NCBI GenBank assembly: GCA_013399875.1
Contig: VXAZ01002369.1
Coordinates: 579,459 to 643,458, forward strand
Source: Gymnorhina tibicen
Taxonomy: Eukaryota; Chordata; Aves; Passeriformes; Artamidae
DNA length: 64,000 bases
Direction of reading: 5' to 3'
In this document: positions 26,172 to 37,800 of the stretch, piece by piece
How positions within the stretch are numbered: position 1 is the stretch's first letter
How the letters are laid out: every line of letters starts with the position of its first letter
Notes under the pieces: model-generated
Told to the model about the DNA's origin: nothing
Seen by the model: the letters and a program-made list of their open reading frames with translations, nothing else
Databases searched by the model: none
Position numbers and translations under genes: made by a program

Positions 26172-27300
26172 GCATCGTAGAACCAGTCATAGAATATCCT
26201 GAGTTGGAAGGGACCCACAAGGACCGTTGAAGTCCAACTCCTGGCTCTGCACAAGACAGCACCAGGAATCACACACCATGTGCCTGAGAGTGTTGTCCAA
26301 CTTCTTGAACTCTGTCAGGCTTGGTGCTGTGACCACTTCCCTGAGGAGCCTGTTCCAATGCCCAACCACTCTCTGGATGAAGAACCTTTTCCTATTATTC
26401 AACATAAATGTCCCCAACACAGCTCCATGCCATTTCCTCGGGTTCTGTCAGTGGTCACGAGACAGAATAGATCAGTGTCTGCCCCTCCTCTTGCCCTCAT
26501 GAGGAAGTTGTAGACTGATGAGGTCTCCCTTTGGTCTCTCCCTCCTCCAGGCTGAACAGGCCTTGTGACATCAGTTGCTCCTCATATGGTTTCCCCTTTA
26601 GACCCTTCCCCACCTTCATAGACCTCTTGGATGTCCTCTAACAGCTTTATATCTTTTTTCTATACCAGCACCCAAAACTGTCCCCAGCACTCGAGGTGAG
26701 GCCGCCCCAGTGCAGAGCAGAGCAGGACAATCCCCTCTGTTGCCCAGCTGTTCATGCTGTCCCTGATGTCCCCCAGGACACACTTGGCCCTCCTGGCTGC
26801 CAGGGCACTGCTGACTCATGTTCAGCTTGCCATCGACCAGGACCCCCAGATCCCTTTCCACAGAGCTGCTTTCCAGCATCTCATTTCCCAATCTGTCCAT
26901 ACATCCAGGTTTGCCCCATCCCAGGTGCAGAGTTCACCACTTGTCTGTTGAACATCATACAGTTGGTGATTGCCCAGCCCTCTAATTTGTCAAGGTCTCT
27001 CTGGCTTTGAGGGAGTCAACAGCTCCTCCCAATTTAGTATTGTCAAACTTGGTTGGTATCCCCTCCAGTCCTGCACCCAAGTCATTTATGAAGATGTTGA
27101 AAAACACAGGGCCAAGGGTGGAGCCCTGTGGAACCCCACTAGTGACAGGTCACCTGTTCGATGTCACCCCATTCACCACTATCCCAACCTGCGAGCCAGT
27201 TCCTCACCTGAGATTTACCTGTAACCCACTTGTCAGTTCTGCCCCACCAGGAGTCCCGTGCAGCATTAGGAGGCACACATGACCCTTCTGTCTGGGAAAC
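26172..27300 (-). mobile_element. CR1 LINE, 5'-truncated, with C-terminal reverse transcriptase and 3' end
   Basis: The plus strand starts with the reverse complement of a CR1 tail (ATAGAATATCCTGAGTTGG, then GGAAGGGACCC) and runs about 1.1 kb into ORF2. On the minus strand RT motif B is clear as [10 protein letters not shown] (27,108-27,137), followed by [10 protein letters not shown]. Motif C appears as [13 protein letters not shown] near 27,020-27,052, where FADDT would be expected. Further on come MLESSSVERDLGVLVDGKL (26,820-26,880) and VVGHWNRLLREVV near the C terminus. These blocks are characteristic of chicken-type CR1 ORF2. Several frameshifts and stops make it non-functional. CR1 copies are normally 5'-truncated, so the missing APE endonuclease end is expected. 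The upper boundary near 27,300 is approximate. Confidence 0.92.
26187..26900 (-). pseudogene. CR1 ORF2 C-terminal fragments
   Basis: Two open minus-strand pieces carry the end of the CR1 ORF2 protein. At 26,616-26,900 there is a DRLGNEMLESSSVERDLGVL block, the connection region after the RT palm. At 26,187-26,420 there is RKRFFIQRVVGHWNRLLREV followed by PSLTEFKKLDNTLRHM, the usual ORF2 C terminus. They lie in different frames, so frameshifts separate them. No product is expected. Confidence 0.88.
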
Positions 27301-28126
27301 CTCACTTGCCAGGTGAGGAACTTTTCCTTGAAATTTTACCGGAAGACAGATGAGCTCAGGAAGTCCATAGAACAGGAGAGCACAACAGGGCATAGGAGAA
27401 GGCATCAGCAATGCTTGGATCTTGCGGAGAGTGTTCCAGAACAGTCTCCAGGCTAGTTTGAATGCTTGGCTGCCTTTTGACAGCTTGGGGACGTGCCTGA
27501 GTACGCATAGAAAGACCCACAGGATCCACAGAGCACAGATGAACTGAACTCGTTATGCCTTTTGGTGGCTTGCAGGCTGAAATAGTTCCACAGAAAGCAT
27601 TTGCTGGTACCCATTATCTCTAGTCAGGGGAAATGCATTGAGAAATGCTCAGAACAAAGTGCACCCAATGAAGTCTCTAAAGTCCCCCTTGCCCTAGAGC
27701 TTTTGCACCATGTTGCTGCCCTGGAGACCACTAAACTCTCATAGGTCAAAGATTTCTTTCCCAAATCTCAGATCATCTCATCTCTCTTGATATCTCAGCT
27801 CTCTCTTACAGATTTCAGCCATAGACAGCTGAGCTGTACTGCTCCATGGGTTTCCATTTGTTTGCAGAACTGCATAAACCATCCAAATGCTCACTTCTAC
27901 CTTTGAGCAGAGCCACAAAGCCTTGAGACTTAAACCATTCTTAGGGCCACAAGAGGTATTACTTAACATTGTGCTATGTGAAGCTCAGCTGACAAAATCA
28001 AACAGCTTGTAATTCTGTCCATACCTATCGGCTAGGTTGCATTGGTACTGCCTTTATTTTGGATGTAATCTTTCATACTATTTAAAAACTGGCAAATAAA
28101 AATGAGTAACTTAAACAGTGTCAAGG

Positions 28127-28164
28127 AGACAGGCTCAAATGCTTTAGACAGGCTCAAATGTTTC
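28127..28164. repeat. 19-bp tandem duplication
   Basis: AGACAGGCTCAAATG plus four bases is repeated head to tail (28,127-28,145 and 28,146-28,164), differing only in the last bases of each unit. Confidence 0.92.
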
Positions 28165-29344
28165 ACAAGTAAGGTCCAGAAGCCCAGCAGAAAACCTGTC
28201 AGATCTGGGTTAGAAGGTCAGTCCAGAAATTACTGTTCTGTGTTTGACTTCACCTCTGAACTGAGGGAGACAAATGTTAAGCAAGGATGGGAGGGAGTTC
28301 AGCCCAAAAAAGTAAAGAATAATTTCTATTTTCACTGGTGCATTGTCTGGGGAAAAAAAGGCTGGGAACCTTGTTTGAAGCCAGCTGCACTCCCCCTGCA
28401 AGCATCACCACGCACTGTGCAAGAGTTACTGTGAGCCAGCTGTAAAGCTCCTCCACATCGGCAGCCTAACCCCTGAGGGCACAGAAAACACCGACTCAGC
28501 ATACACATATCTTCCACTGTCAGCCAGGAGAGGGAGTTTAGAGAAAGAGGGGAAAAAAAAAAATCCCAAAAACCCCCAGCTTTCAAAACTGTGTCTACAG
28601 CAAGCAATCAAAGGCAGCTCTCTTGAAAGGATTCCCAGCAGGGAAGGGAAGGGAAGCAGCAGTGAGCGCAATAAAGCAGCAAAGTCTGTCCTCAGTGCTG
28701 CGGCCGTGGTAAATGCCTAAGGATGGCAGCTCTGGAGCACCTGCCTGGTAAAGGTACATTTTCTGGTGCTGTTCCTCAATGTTTGAAGAAATAGAAGAGG
28801 AAGAAATAGAAAGAAAAAGAAAAGACACAGTGTGGCCTTAGAAAACACGTGGTACAAACTGGGCTCATGACACTGGCAGGCATGCTTCCATTTTAGAAAG
28901 ATAGCAGACCAATAGAAAAGAAACAAGTGTGTGTTTGTTTGTGTTTATAAATAAAACACACCATATGCACATGCATAGCCTGTAAATACTAGGTAAGAAC
29001 ATATTGTAAAATGTGCCAAATTCCTTATTTCTGTCAAAAAGTTGTATTCACCCAACTCAATAAAATGGAGCATCAACCTTGCTTATGTGGACCCCAGAAA
29101 AATTTGCAGTGGAGCTGCTGCCCCCAGAAAATTGGGTTAAGCCCTTCTGAAATTGGTTTGTTTTCCTTCTGTACTTTCCATGCCTTCCTTAGAAGCAATT
29201 TTTGAACTTTCAAGGGTCAGTGGACCATAGATTAAAAAATACTGCCCCAGAAAACCTGATCACAATCTAAGGCCTGCTGTGCCAAGCGTTTCCAAACACC
29301 AGAGGTCATACCCCACCTCAAAGGTTTTGCAATAAATAAACGAG

Positions 29345-29445
29345 ATGGAGAGAAGAGACACAGGGAGTGGGAAGCTCTGAGAAGAAACTCCACTTGCCTG
29401 AGGCCATATGGGTCACTAGCAGAGGCCCTGTTTGCTTTGGTGGTG
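29345..29445 (-). mobile_element. Possible second MIR relic, antisense
   Basis: CACTTGCCTGAGGCCATATG followed by GGTCACTAGCAGAGGCC resembles the reverse complement of the MIR core (CTTGCCCAAGGTCACACAGC type), with GAGATGGAGAGAAGAGACAC before it in the place of the GATGAGGAAACTGAGGCAC block. Similarity is partial and could be chance. Confidence 0.3.
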
Positions 29446-30219
29446 TGCAGCTCTCCTAGGAGTTAAAAAAGCCCATTTCTGTCCTGGTGTGGGGCAGCAG
29501 CTGAACTGAAGGAAAGTGGGTGAGATTCACCAGGCAGAGGCAGCACTGGGGGCTTCAGGGGATTTCCATCTCTCTCTGCCCAACCCTTCCAGATTTCACA
29601 CACTCATGCCAGGTACTGACCACACCTGCCACATCCATGTAAAATCACTTTTATGTCTTCTGGGGTCTCCTGTCAATCATTTTCACTTCAGCAGCCCTTC
29701 AGGAACAACATCAGATAACACAGTTTCCCATGAGTGTTATCAGAGCACTGCACTGCTGTAAGACATGCCCATGCTAAGAGGAGATACCCAGAGACAGAAA
29801 ATGAGTTTGCTGCTGCTGCCAGATCTCTGCTATTAGATACTGCTAATAGAGAAAGGCACTCCAAATACCTAGGATCAACTGGACACTCTGTCTTTTCTCC
29901 AGCCCAACAATTGTATAAGAGACAGCAATGCAATTTAGTAGTAACCAAAGTAGATTATGCCATATCCTGCAGAGATTTCATTGCATCTCTTAAAGCCGTA
30001 TTTCTGGCTTTAAAATACTTTCTTTAGTTGCCTCAGGATTATGTATATATGCAAGCTATGTAAATATTTTTATAAGTATTTCCATATGTACATAAAAGGC
30101 CAAATTATCTGCAAATTATACAAAGATGGCACCTGTGTAAATTCATTTTGGGCTACCCCAATGTAAGAAATTAACACAGAATCATCAGCTGTGGAAGAGC
30201 TGTGGAAAGGGTAGCTTGC

Positions 30220-30247
30220 TGGGCATCCACAGATGGGCATCCACAGA
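30220..30247. repeat. 14-bp perfect tandem duplication
   Basis: TGGGCATCCACAGA occurs twice in direct succession. Confidence 0.95.
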
Positions 30248-30984
30248 GCAGGGATCCAGTGGAGTTGTAGGAAGAGTTAGCTCAAGCAGCAGGAAATAGT
30301 ACCTGGTGGTAGGCTGCGTTCAGGGATGGAGTGATCTCCCTCTGGATCTGAGGGGACACAGCCATTGCTTGACATAAACTGAACACAAGAAGTAAAATTT
30401 AGAAAGGTTCCTGAAATAGCAGGCAGAAGAAACAATTAAAAACAGAAAAGATTTTCCCATTTCCAGCAAGAAGGAGTCAGTTTCCAGGGCTGGAAAATCC
30501 TGGGTGCCATCCTGAGAGTGATGCCCACACAGCCACCCTGAGTCGAAATAGGGAGAGGGAAAGCCATTGCCTTTACCCCTTGTGGCCTGTATTTCTCTGA
30601 CTGCTGAGAGCAGTCAGCAAGTGAAGCAGGCAGTGATCCCAGAGCAAGAATTTAATTGTACCCTCTGTCCAGCCTTTTCTCGTTTTGATTTCCAGTTAGA
30701 GCCCCTTTTGGATTCTGAATCTCGGTACAGCTCACTCGCACACTTGATAACATCCTCAGTCATTGAGCAGTTACCTGTCACTGCTCAGTTCTAGCTGAAA
30801 TTAAGCCAAAATGCAATTGTGTTACATGATACATTGACCCAGAAGGACAGGTTGATGCTAAGGACAAGGGTTTTTTTATTTTTATTTGATGTGTTTTTGT
30901 TGTGGATTGTTTTTTTTCAATGAGAGTATGAAAAACTAGATTATGCTTTTTCAAGGTACAGAAAAAAATCAAATATTTTGCTTG

Positions 30985-31034
30985 TATTATGAAATATACA
31001 GATGAAACATATTATGAAACATACAGATGCTTTT
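30985..31034. repeat. 25-bp tandem duplication
   Basis: The TATTATGAAA(T/C)ATACAGATG block repeats with a 25-bp period and one substitution in the shared core; the tail of the second unit has drifted. Confidence 0.88.
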
Positions 31035-33791
31035 GGGCATTTTTAAGCCTGTGGCATTCAAGTAACAGAGCAACTTTTTAAAAACCTTATGGCAGAAATA
31101 ATTTTCCAGCTCATTTTTGGTAATAAAATGCAGATTGTTTTAGGAACCCAGAGATTTATACTTATTTACTGATGTTCCTGAAGAGTTTTAGCAGTTACTT
31201 TTTAAGTTAAGCAGACAGCTAAAAGTTACCTGTTTTCCTGGTTTTCTATATATTTCCAAACATATTATTTTTCCATTCAGTTTTCTGGTGCTTTTCTTTG
31301 AATAAAATGTTAGAAAACATGCTTAATTTTATAAATCTAAATTCGTTGTGAAAGATGTGGTATTAGAGAGGCCTTCCTTTTCTCTGTGAACACTAAAGAG
31401 TACATCTGACTAGAAATAAACTGTGGAATTACGTACAAAATATCACAAAAGTATGACTTGAATGTATGTTAGTTGACAAAGAAGCAATTTACCATACAAT
31501 ATCCATGAACACAAACATATTTTACTGTAGGAACCCTACCAGAAAATCCACAAGAGAGTAGGAGCAGCTGAAAGAATCTTACTGGTTAGTATCATGGTTA
31601 TTTTTACAGTTCTCAGTAATTTTTTTACAATCTACTAATAATTCAAACATAATAAAAATTGTTATAAATATATTAGTAGCTGATGAAGAGGAAAAACTGC
31701 AGCAGAAATGTGTCAAATGTCTTACAAATAAATGTCCAAGTAAATGAGAACTTTGCTCACAGGTTGTCATATTAATAAGCCATGAGCATTTTGACACAAG
31801 AAAGCAGTAACATGGGTTTTGCAGATAATACTGTAAACCTTTTCAGTTATTTTAGGACACTGCATGAGAAAAAAATTGTTTGTTTCGTGGACTACAATAC
31901 TGGATGGTTTCTGATTCTCTTCCTTCAGAGAGTAACTGCAGCAGAGCTGAATAACTGCACACAGCACACCCATAGGAGACATCAAATCAAACCATCTTGA
32001 GAACAAGTATGTTGCAGATCTAGTAAAGCACAGTTATAAAAACTATTCCTCTACAGAGGAAAACTTGAACACTGAAGATGTTGATCATTGTTTCTGAAAT
32101 TAGCTATGACAGTCAATGTATTTGAACAAAATAAAGAGCAGGTTAATGCATTCATGTTACCAAACTTGCTAATTAACAAGTACCTTGGTAACTAAGCCAA
32201 ACAAAGTCAACTGCTCATGGGAATAGATCCCTGACTTTTTTTGATCTTGCTATCCAATTTATTAACTCTCACATATTAAGATAAATAGATTGTAGGCCTA
32301 TATATATAGATCTATTTAGAGAGATCTGTTAAAGCTTATTTTCACGCATTATTCAAATTTTTTCCTCAGTTGAATTAGTAATTTGATTTCGTTGAATCTG
32401 CTACCCTGGTAACACACAGAAAAATGGTGAAGTTTCTGTCTTTGCTTTCTTAAAATAAAATAAAGATGTATTCTCACTTAAGTGGGAGATAAAAATACTA
32501 TTTATGTAAATGTTCAGTCATTTTTCATTGCAGAAGTTTGTACCCTATACTTTACACAGTTTTAATTTCAAATATTGAATATTAAATACTTACAGTGAAT
32601 TGTTATTAGCATTTGATAAAAAAACTTCAACAAAAAGAATTCAAACATCTATTTTTTTTTTCCTAAACCTGCATTTAAAGTCAGAATGAAGAATTTTGCA
32701 TAGTCCTCTTGCACGTACATCTGTGCAGCCATGTTAAAGTCTGTCCTGCTGTCTGGATTTTACAGAATGATTTCATATGGCTATGATCACTGTGTATTAA
32801 ACAGTCAGAAGTTACCTCTTAGAGCTCTAGCCATATTTCTAGTGGATATTTCTTGTCTCTTATCCTGTATTTGGCTTTTTATATATTTTGAGAGAGGTTT
32901 TAAGTTACGGCTAACCAACCCCACCCCACCCCAGACTCTGTATTTATAAATTCATGATTGTATATTATATTTTGATCTGCCTTTTGACATTTGGACTCTA
33001 TCCATCCCAGGCATGTGTGTGATATGATTAACAGTACTGCATATTTTTCCAATATTTCACCAAAAAAAACCAGGATTCCTAGTTTTTCCAAAATCTCTCA
33101 CTTCTTCGTGCATCTTCCCTATAAGGGACTGATGGTTTTCAGCAGATCCCATGTGAGCATCTGGTGTGGAGAGGACAACATCTTGTTCTTTTCTGTAAAG
33201 CACAGTGAGGTTCCAGTCTATGACTGTCTCTTCTGGATAACGTCTAGGAATAGTTTTGGCAGAAAACTTAGAATATTACCAGTGTATTTTGACAGATAAA
33301 CAAAATGTGCACCTGACTTGCAGAACTGTACACACATAAAGAGGCAACTTTAAAACAAGTGGAAAGTTAACAGTAAAACTTTTACTTCTTATGAAACTAT
33401 AAAATATCCAGTCACCCTTATGAATTGTAATAATTCATAGCCACCAGGGTTGTTTCAAACTACAAAGGTGTTGCTCTGTAGTGAGCAACCAGCTCACTCA
33501 AAGGCAGATCATGAAGCTGCTGAGATTTACCTAAATCCCTCACAGCCCATCCTTCATTTAAAAAATACAGAAATTTTGTAATAGGTAACAAGGATGGTCT
33601 CTTGATGCAAGGAATAAAAGAACTTTCTAGGACTTCCCTAATAAAACGAAAACTGATAATATAAACATTATCACAGGGTAGCTCTTGTTTGAGCAATCTG
33701 TGGGCCAGATAAACATCAAAGATCAATGTCAGTGACAGAAAGGCCAAAGACTACCTGAGAATAGACACTGCCCAACTAACTAACAAGTCTG

Positions 33792-33915
33792 CTTGCAAGG
33801 ATGTGTCCTGATTCAGCAAACAGTACACTGGGTTTCAAAGCTGCCTGATCAAGACGAGAAGTGCACCCACTACACGGGGCAAAGCACGAATCCATCTAAG
33901 GACACATCCTCCAAG
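33792..33915. repeat. Inverted repeat with 89-bp spacer
   Basis: The left arm CTTGCAAGGATGTGTCCT (33,792-33,809) pairs with the right arm at 33,899-33,915. Twelve inner bases (AGGATGTGTCCT) are perfectly complementary, and the outer CTTG also pairs after a one-base bulge. It could be the two ends of a very small non-autonomous DNA element, or a chance hairpin. No target duplication was identified. Confidence 0.7.
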
Positions 33916-34704
33916 TGCAAATGCATTCAAAGTCTGTCATAGGTTAAGTTTTTTTATAGGATGCTTTATGGCTGAGAGTGTCTCCAGCAGCCAGAAGGAG
34001 GCAGATATAAAATCCTCAGAGTCAACACTGACTATCACGTATCCTGCCTAAGTCAAAAGAAATGCAGACATGTGCCCACAACCGAGTCAAATGTATCCTG
34101 CTGCATCCCAGATGCCAGAACTGGTACTAAGGATCATGGAGCCTTGGTTCCAGAAGAACAGCACTTTGTAGGTTATGTTATGAAGCAAGCACAGCACAAA
34201 GCACCAGGTCCCAAAATTTGCTTCTTCTATGAAAAAACATGGAACTACAGACAGATCCCACAACTACAAGCATGGTACTTTTTCCAGTAAGAGAATTTTC
34301 TCCATAGTTTTAAGGAAATGTAATTAATTTAATTAATTTCCTAATTTAACTTAAGAAGTGGTTAATAGTGGCAGCTCATTTCTTAGTATTTCTAGAATTA
34401 ATTTATTCTGTGGTAATTTTAGGAAAATTTTTATGGTAAGTTATTAAAAGAGTATATTACCAGAGGCATTGCATAATCAGAAAATTGTTTAAGTGTTGTT
34501 TTGTAACACAGTATTTCTGGCATCAGTATTGTAATGAAAGGAAAATTGAGAATTCCTGTCTGGTTTGGCTATTATACAGAAGAGTAATTTTCTCTTTTAT
34601 AGACAGCAACGTTCCTGACTTCAGCCAACAGACAAAGCAATTGAAGTATATTATTGAAGTTTTACCACAACAGTTGATCTGGTCATTACTGCACTTCTTC
34701 CCTG

Positions 34705-34866
34705 AGAAAAAAAAAACCCAAACAAACAAAAACAGAAAAACAAAAGAAAACCCAACCAGTCTTCTGATAATTCAGAAGGAAGAAACCAAAACAATAAACA
34801 ACAAACCAACAAAACTAAACAAACAAAAAAGCCAAAAACCCAGATACAAACAAACAAAACCCCCAC
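34705..34866. repeat. A-rich (CAAA)n-like low-complexity tract
   Basis: About 160 bp consist almost wholly of A with scattered C and G, with short AAAC and AAAAC periods. The 137-codon frame crossing it owes its length to this composition. Confidence 0.9.
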
Positions 34867-37800
34867 AACGATGCAGGTCAGCTCTTCCTTCGAGCTAAAA
34901 TGAAATTACGAGTTATGAAAGCAATGCTTTATGGAATGGGAGTGACATACGAGCCTGATTATCACATCTTTCCATTAGGGAAGAGAGCAGCATCTTTATG
35001 GAAGTACAGAAACTATATTCTAAATTGATTTGTGAACATGCCTTATTCTCTTCCACTATTTACTTCAGTAGGTGGGAATATTACCAGGTTTATGTGATTT
35101 TCTCAGCAGATTTGCAACTTAGAGCATAATACCAAAATACAGCATATCGTACATCATATCTAACAATGCTCAGAGCTACAGAAGACAAGAAATAAGCAAC
35201 CATGAATAAAAGTTACACCCCTTATTTTACATCTGAGAACATAAGAATCTCTGAGTACCTGAAGAGTCTATTTCATAACCAATTTATACAGCATTTTAAG
35301 GATGGTTTCTTGATTTCACCTTACATGATGCTTTTTTTCAGCATACATTTCTGTAAACACATTTCACTTCAATAATCTCTAAGGATTCCCTGGGGGACTC
35401 CACAAAAGAAGATCCAAGCTCTTTGAAGTCCCTGGCTGATATAAGTCCAACCACTTCAGAACTGGGAGACGACCTGCTGTTTCATATACAAAGTTAGGTT
35501 AGTTCTCCAAAAACTGTTATTTCAAGATACCTTGATGAGTCATGATAGGATCCAGTAAATAGAAATTTCCGTGTAGCAGGAGGGAAAATTCTCAGGCATC
35601 AAACAGATACTTTGGCATTTGCTGTAAACTCTGCAAACAGTGCACTATTCCAGAATGCATGTTCATTTCAACACATTTTTCACTATCAGTGACACTCTCC
35701 CTTCCCACTTTTTAGTGCCTAGAACACTCAAGTCAAATTCCAACAGTGATCTCTCTCATTTTCATAGGAAACATGAATAGGTTTTATATACTCATGGTAG
35801 GGATAAAAGGCTCACCAAAACTTGCATTAGATATTTTATCACTATCACTTCTTCTCTGCCTGGGAGAAAAAGGAAGTTACAAAGAGAGACAGCAGAACTC
35901 CACCATAAGAGCAATCAATATTCCCTCCCAACGGGGAGGAAGCTTCCTAGCAGTAAGTATTAAGGACTGTTCAAAAGCTGTGGCAAAGACAGACACAGAG
36001 AATATTGATGCAAGGATAAATTATGCATTTCACACTCTACTTCTTACCTTCTTGTGACCAAAAACCACAAATATGGTTTCAGTAAGTAAACGTACTTAAT
36101 TGTGGCATGCAAAGTGCAACATCCATGTCAGTGGGAAAAGGAATACCAGACAAACCAGTCTTGGTTGCTGCCTTTGATGAAAGGGATAAAGGAGAATTTA
36201 AATCATCACTAATGGGGGAAGGATTTGGTACTGAGAGATCTGAGCTGCCAAACTGATATCAGATATCAGATGAAATGAAGCATTTCCTGTTCAGGAGACA
36301 AATCTCTGCACCAAGGAATACTCGGGCTACCTAAAGTGCACAGAGGTTTGAAAAGCACTGGGAGCTCTGCTCAGCACTGTGGTTACTCGATAGAGCTCAG
36401 CAGAGCATGGAAACCTGCTCAGAAGCCTTTTTCTTTGGCAGCAGGGATCCAGCTAAATACAGGACTGCTTTAACTGCCAGTGACTGCTTTGATGTTGGCT
36501 TCTACATAAGCAACAAGGCGGTTCCTTGCTCAGAGATTTTGGTTATTTGTGGTTGTCTGATCATTTACCTAGGATCCTGGCCACAGAGAGAACCCATGAT
36601 ACAATCCCTTTCTCAAAGAGCTCACAGTCCCAGCAGATTTTGGCATCTTCACTTGGACATATGGAAACTCCTTGGAACTATCCTGTAAAAAGATATCTAT
36701 ATCCCCATGGTGGAGATTCTAAGCAAGATAAAGGTGAAAAAAAAGTTATCTAGGAATCTGTTGAATTTCTATTTCACTCCTTTCTCTCGTCATAAACTTA
36801 AAATACAGATCTACTGACTTGTCCAGAGTCCACCTCCTTCAGCAGTAAAAAAAAAGCCTTTGAGGAAGCTCAGCACATCTGGAGAAACCAAGGAATTGGC
36901 AGTTCTGCCATATGTCCTTGTGGGCCACTTGTCTGAATCTGAGTACTGCTGCTGGGATTTCTGCTGTGACTATACACTGTTCTCTGCAGATGATGGAAAA
37001 GGACACTAAAATTGCAGATGAAGATAAATTCCCCAGGGGTCCAAGTTTGTTCAGATCTGTCTAATGCATTTTTCACTTTAGCAGTTTTATACGTAAATAA
37101 AACCAGGGTGCTATTTAAGCACAAATTACTTTGGATTCCTTAAAGCAGATGTGCCAAACCAATATGAAAGTTGGAAATAGAAACTGAATAACCCTGCTAA
37201 GTAGGATCCAAGGGGGGATCCAGCAATGAAGAAACACTTTTTATTTCAACACTGCAAAGGGAACTTTTTAATCTAGTGACAGCCAGACCCAGCAGGATTT
37301 GGTCCAGTTACAAAGAAATACAGTACTTTCTGGAAACTCACTTTTCTATTCTTGATATGCTGGAGACAGCATGGGCAAGCCTGTCTATATAAGTTACAGC
37401 AAGTTGTCCTGTTCAGGCAGTGCCTCACAGGACCAGAACAGCAGCTGGAAATTGATGTTCAGGAAGACTGTAGCAGCACAGGGAGCAAAAGAAACTGGCT
37501 ATTCAGATTACTTTTATGAAGACTGAGAACTGAAATTTTACTTCCTTGTAAACAGGAGACAAAACAATAATAGAAATAAGATACTTGAGGTAAACAGCTT
37601 CTGGAAACTCATTAAAAAGGCTGGGCTGTGTGGTGGGTAATTTCTCTGTACTGGGAACCATGCAACAGTGCACTCCAAGGGATCAGATTGTCACAGCCGT
37701 GGCAGTCAGGAACAGCACAGTAAGATAAAAATAATACAGGAAGAAGGAAAGTGAGTAGTCTTCAGCTAGAAGAGGCTGGCCAAGATGCAGCAAGGGTGAA

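Noticed and set aside
26696..27282. Overlapping plus-strand ORFs of 65-104 codons
   Set aside because: They are antisense shadows of CR1 ORF2.
34485..34898. 137-codon plus-strand ORF rich in Lys, Thr and Asn
   Set aside because: Its second half is an A-rich low-complexity tract that lacks stops because of composition.
35205..35280. Possible antisense MIR end (TTATTTTACATCTGAGAAC)
   Set aside because: Only one short block matches; no core or spacing support.
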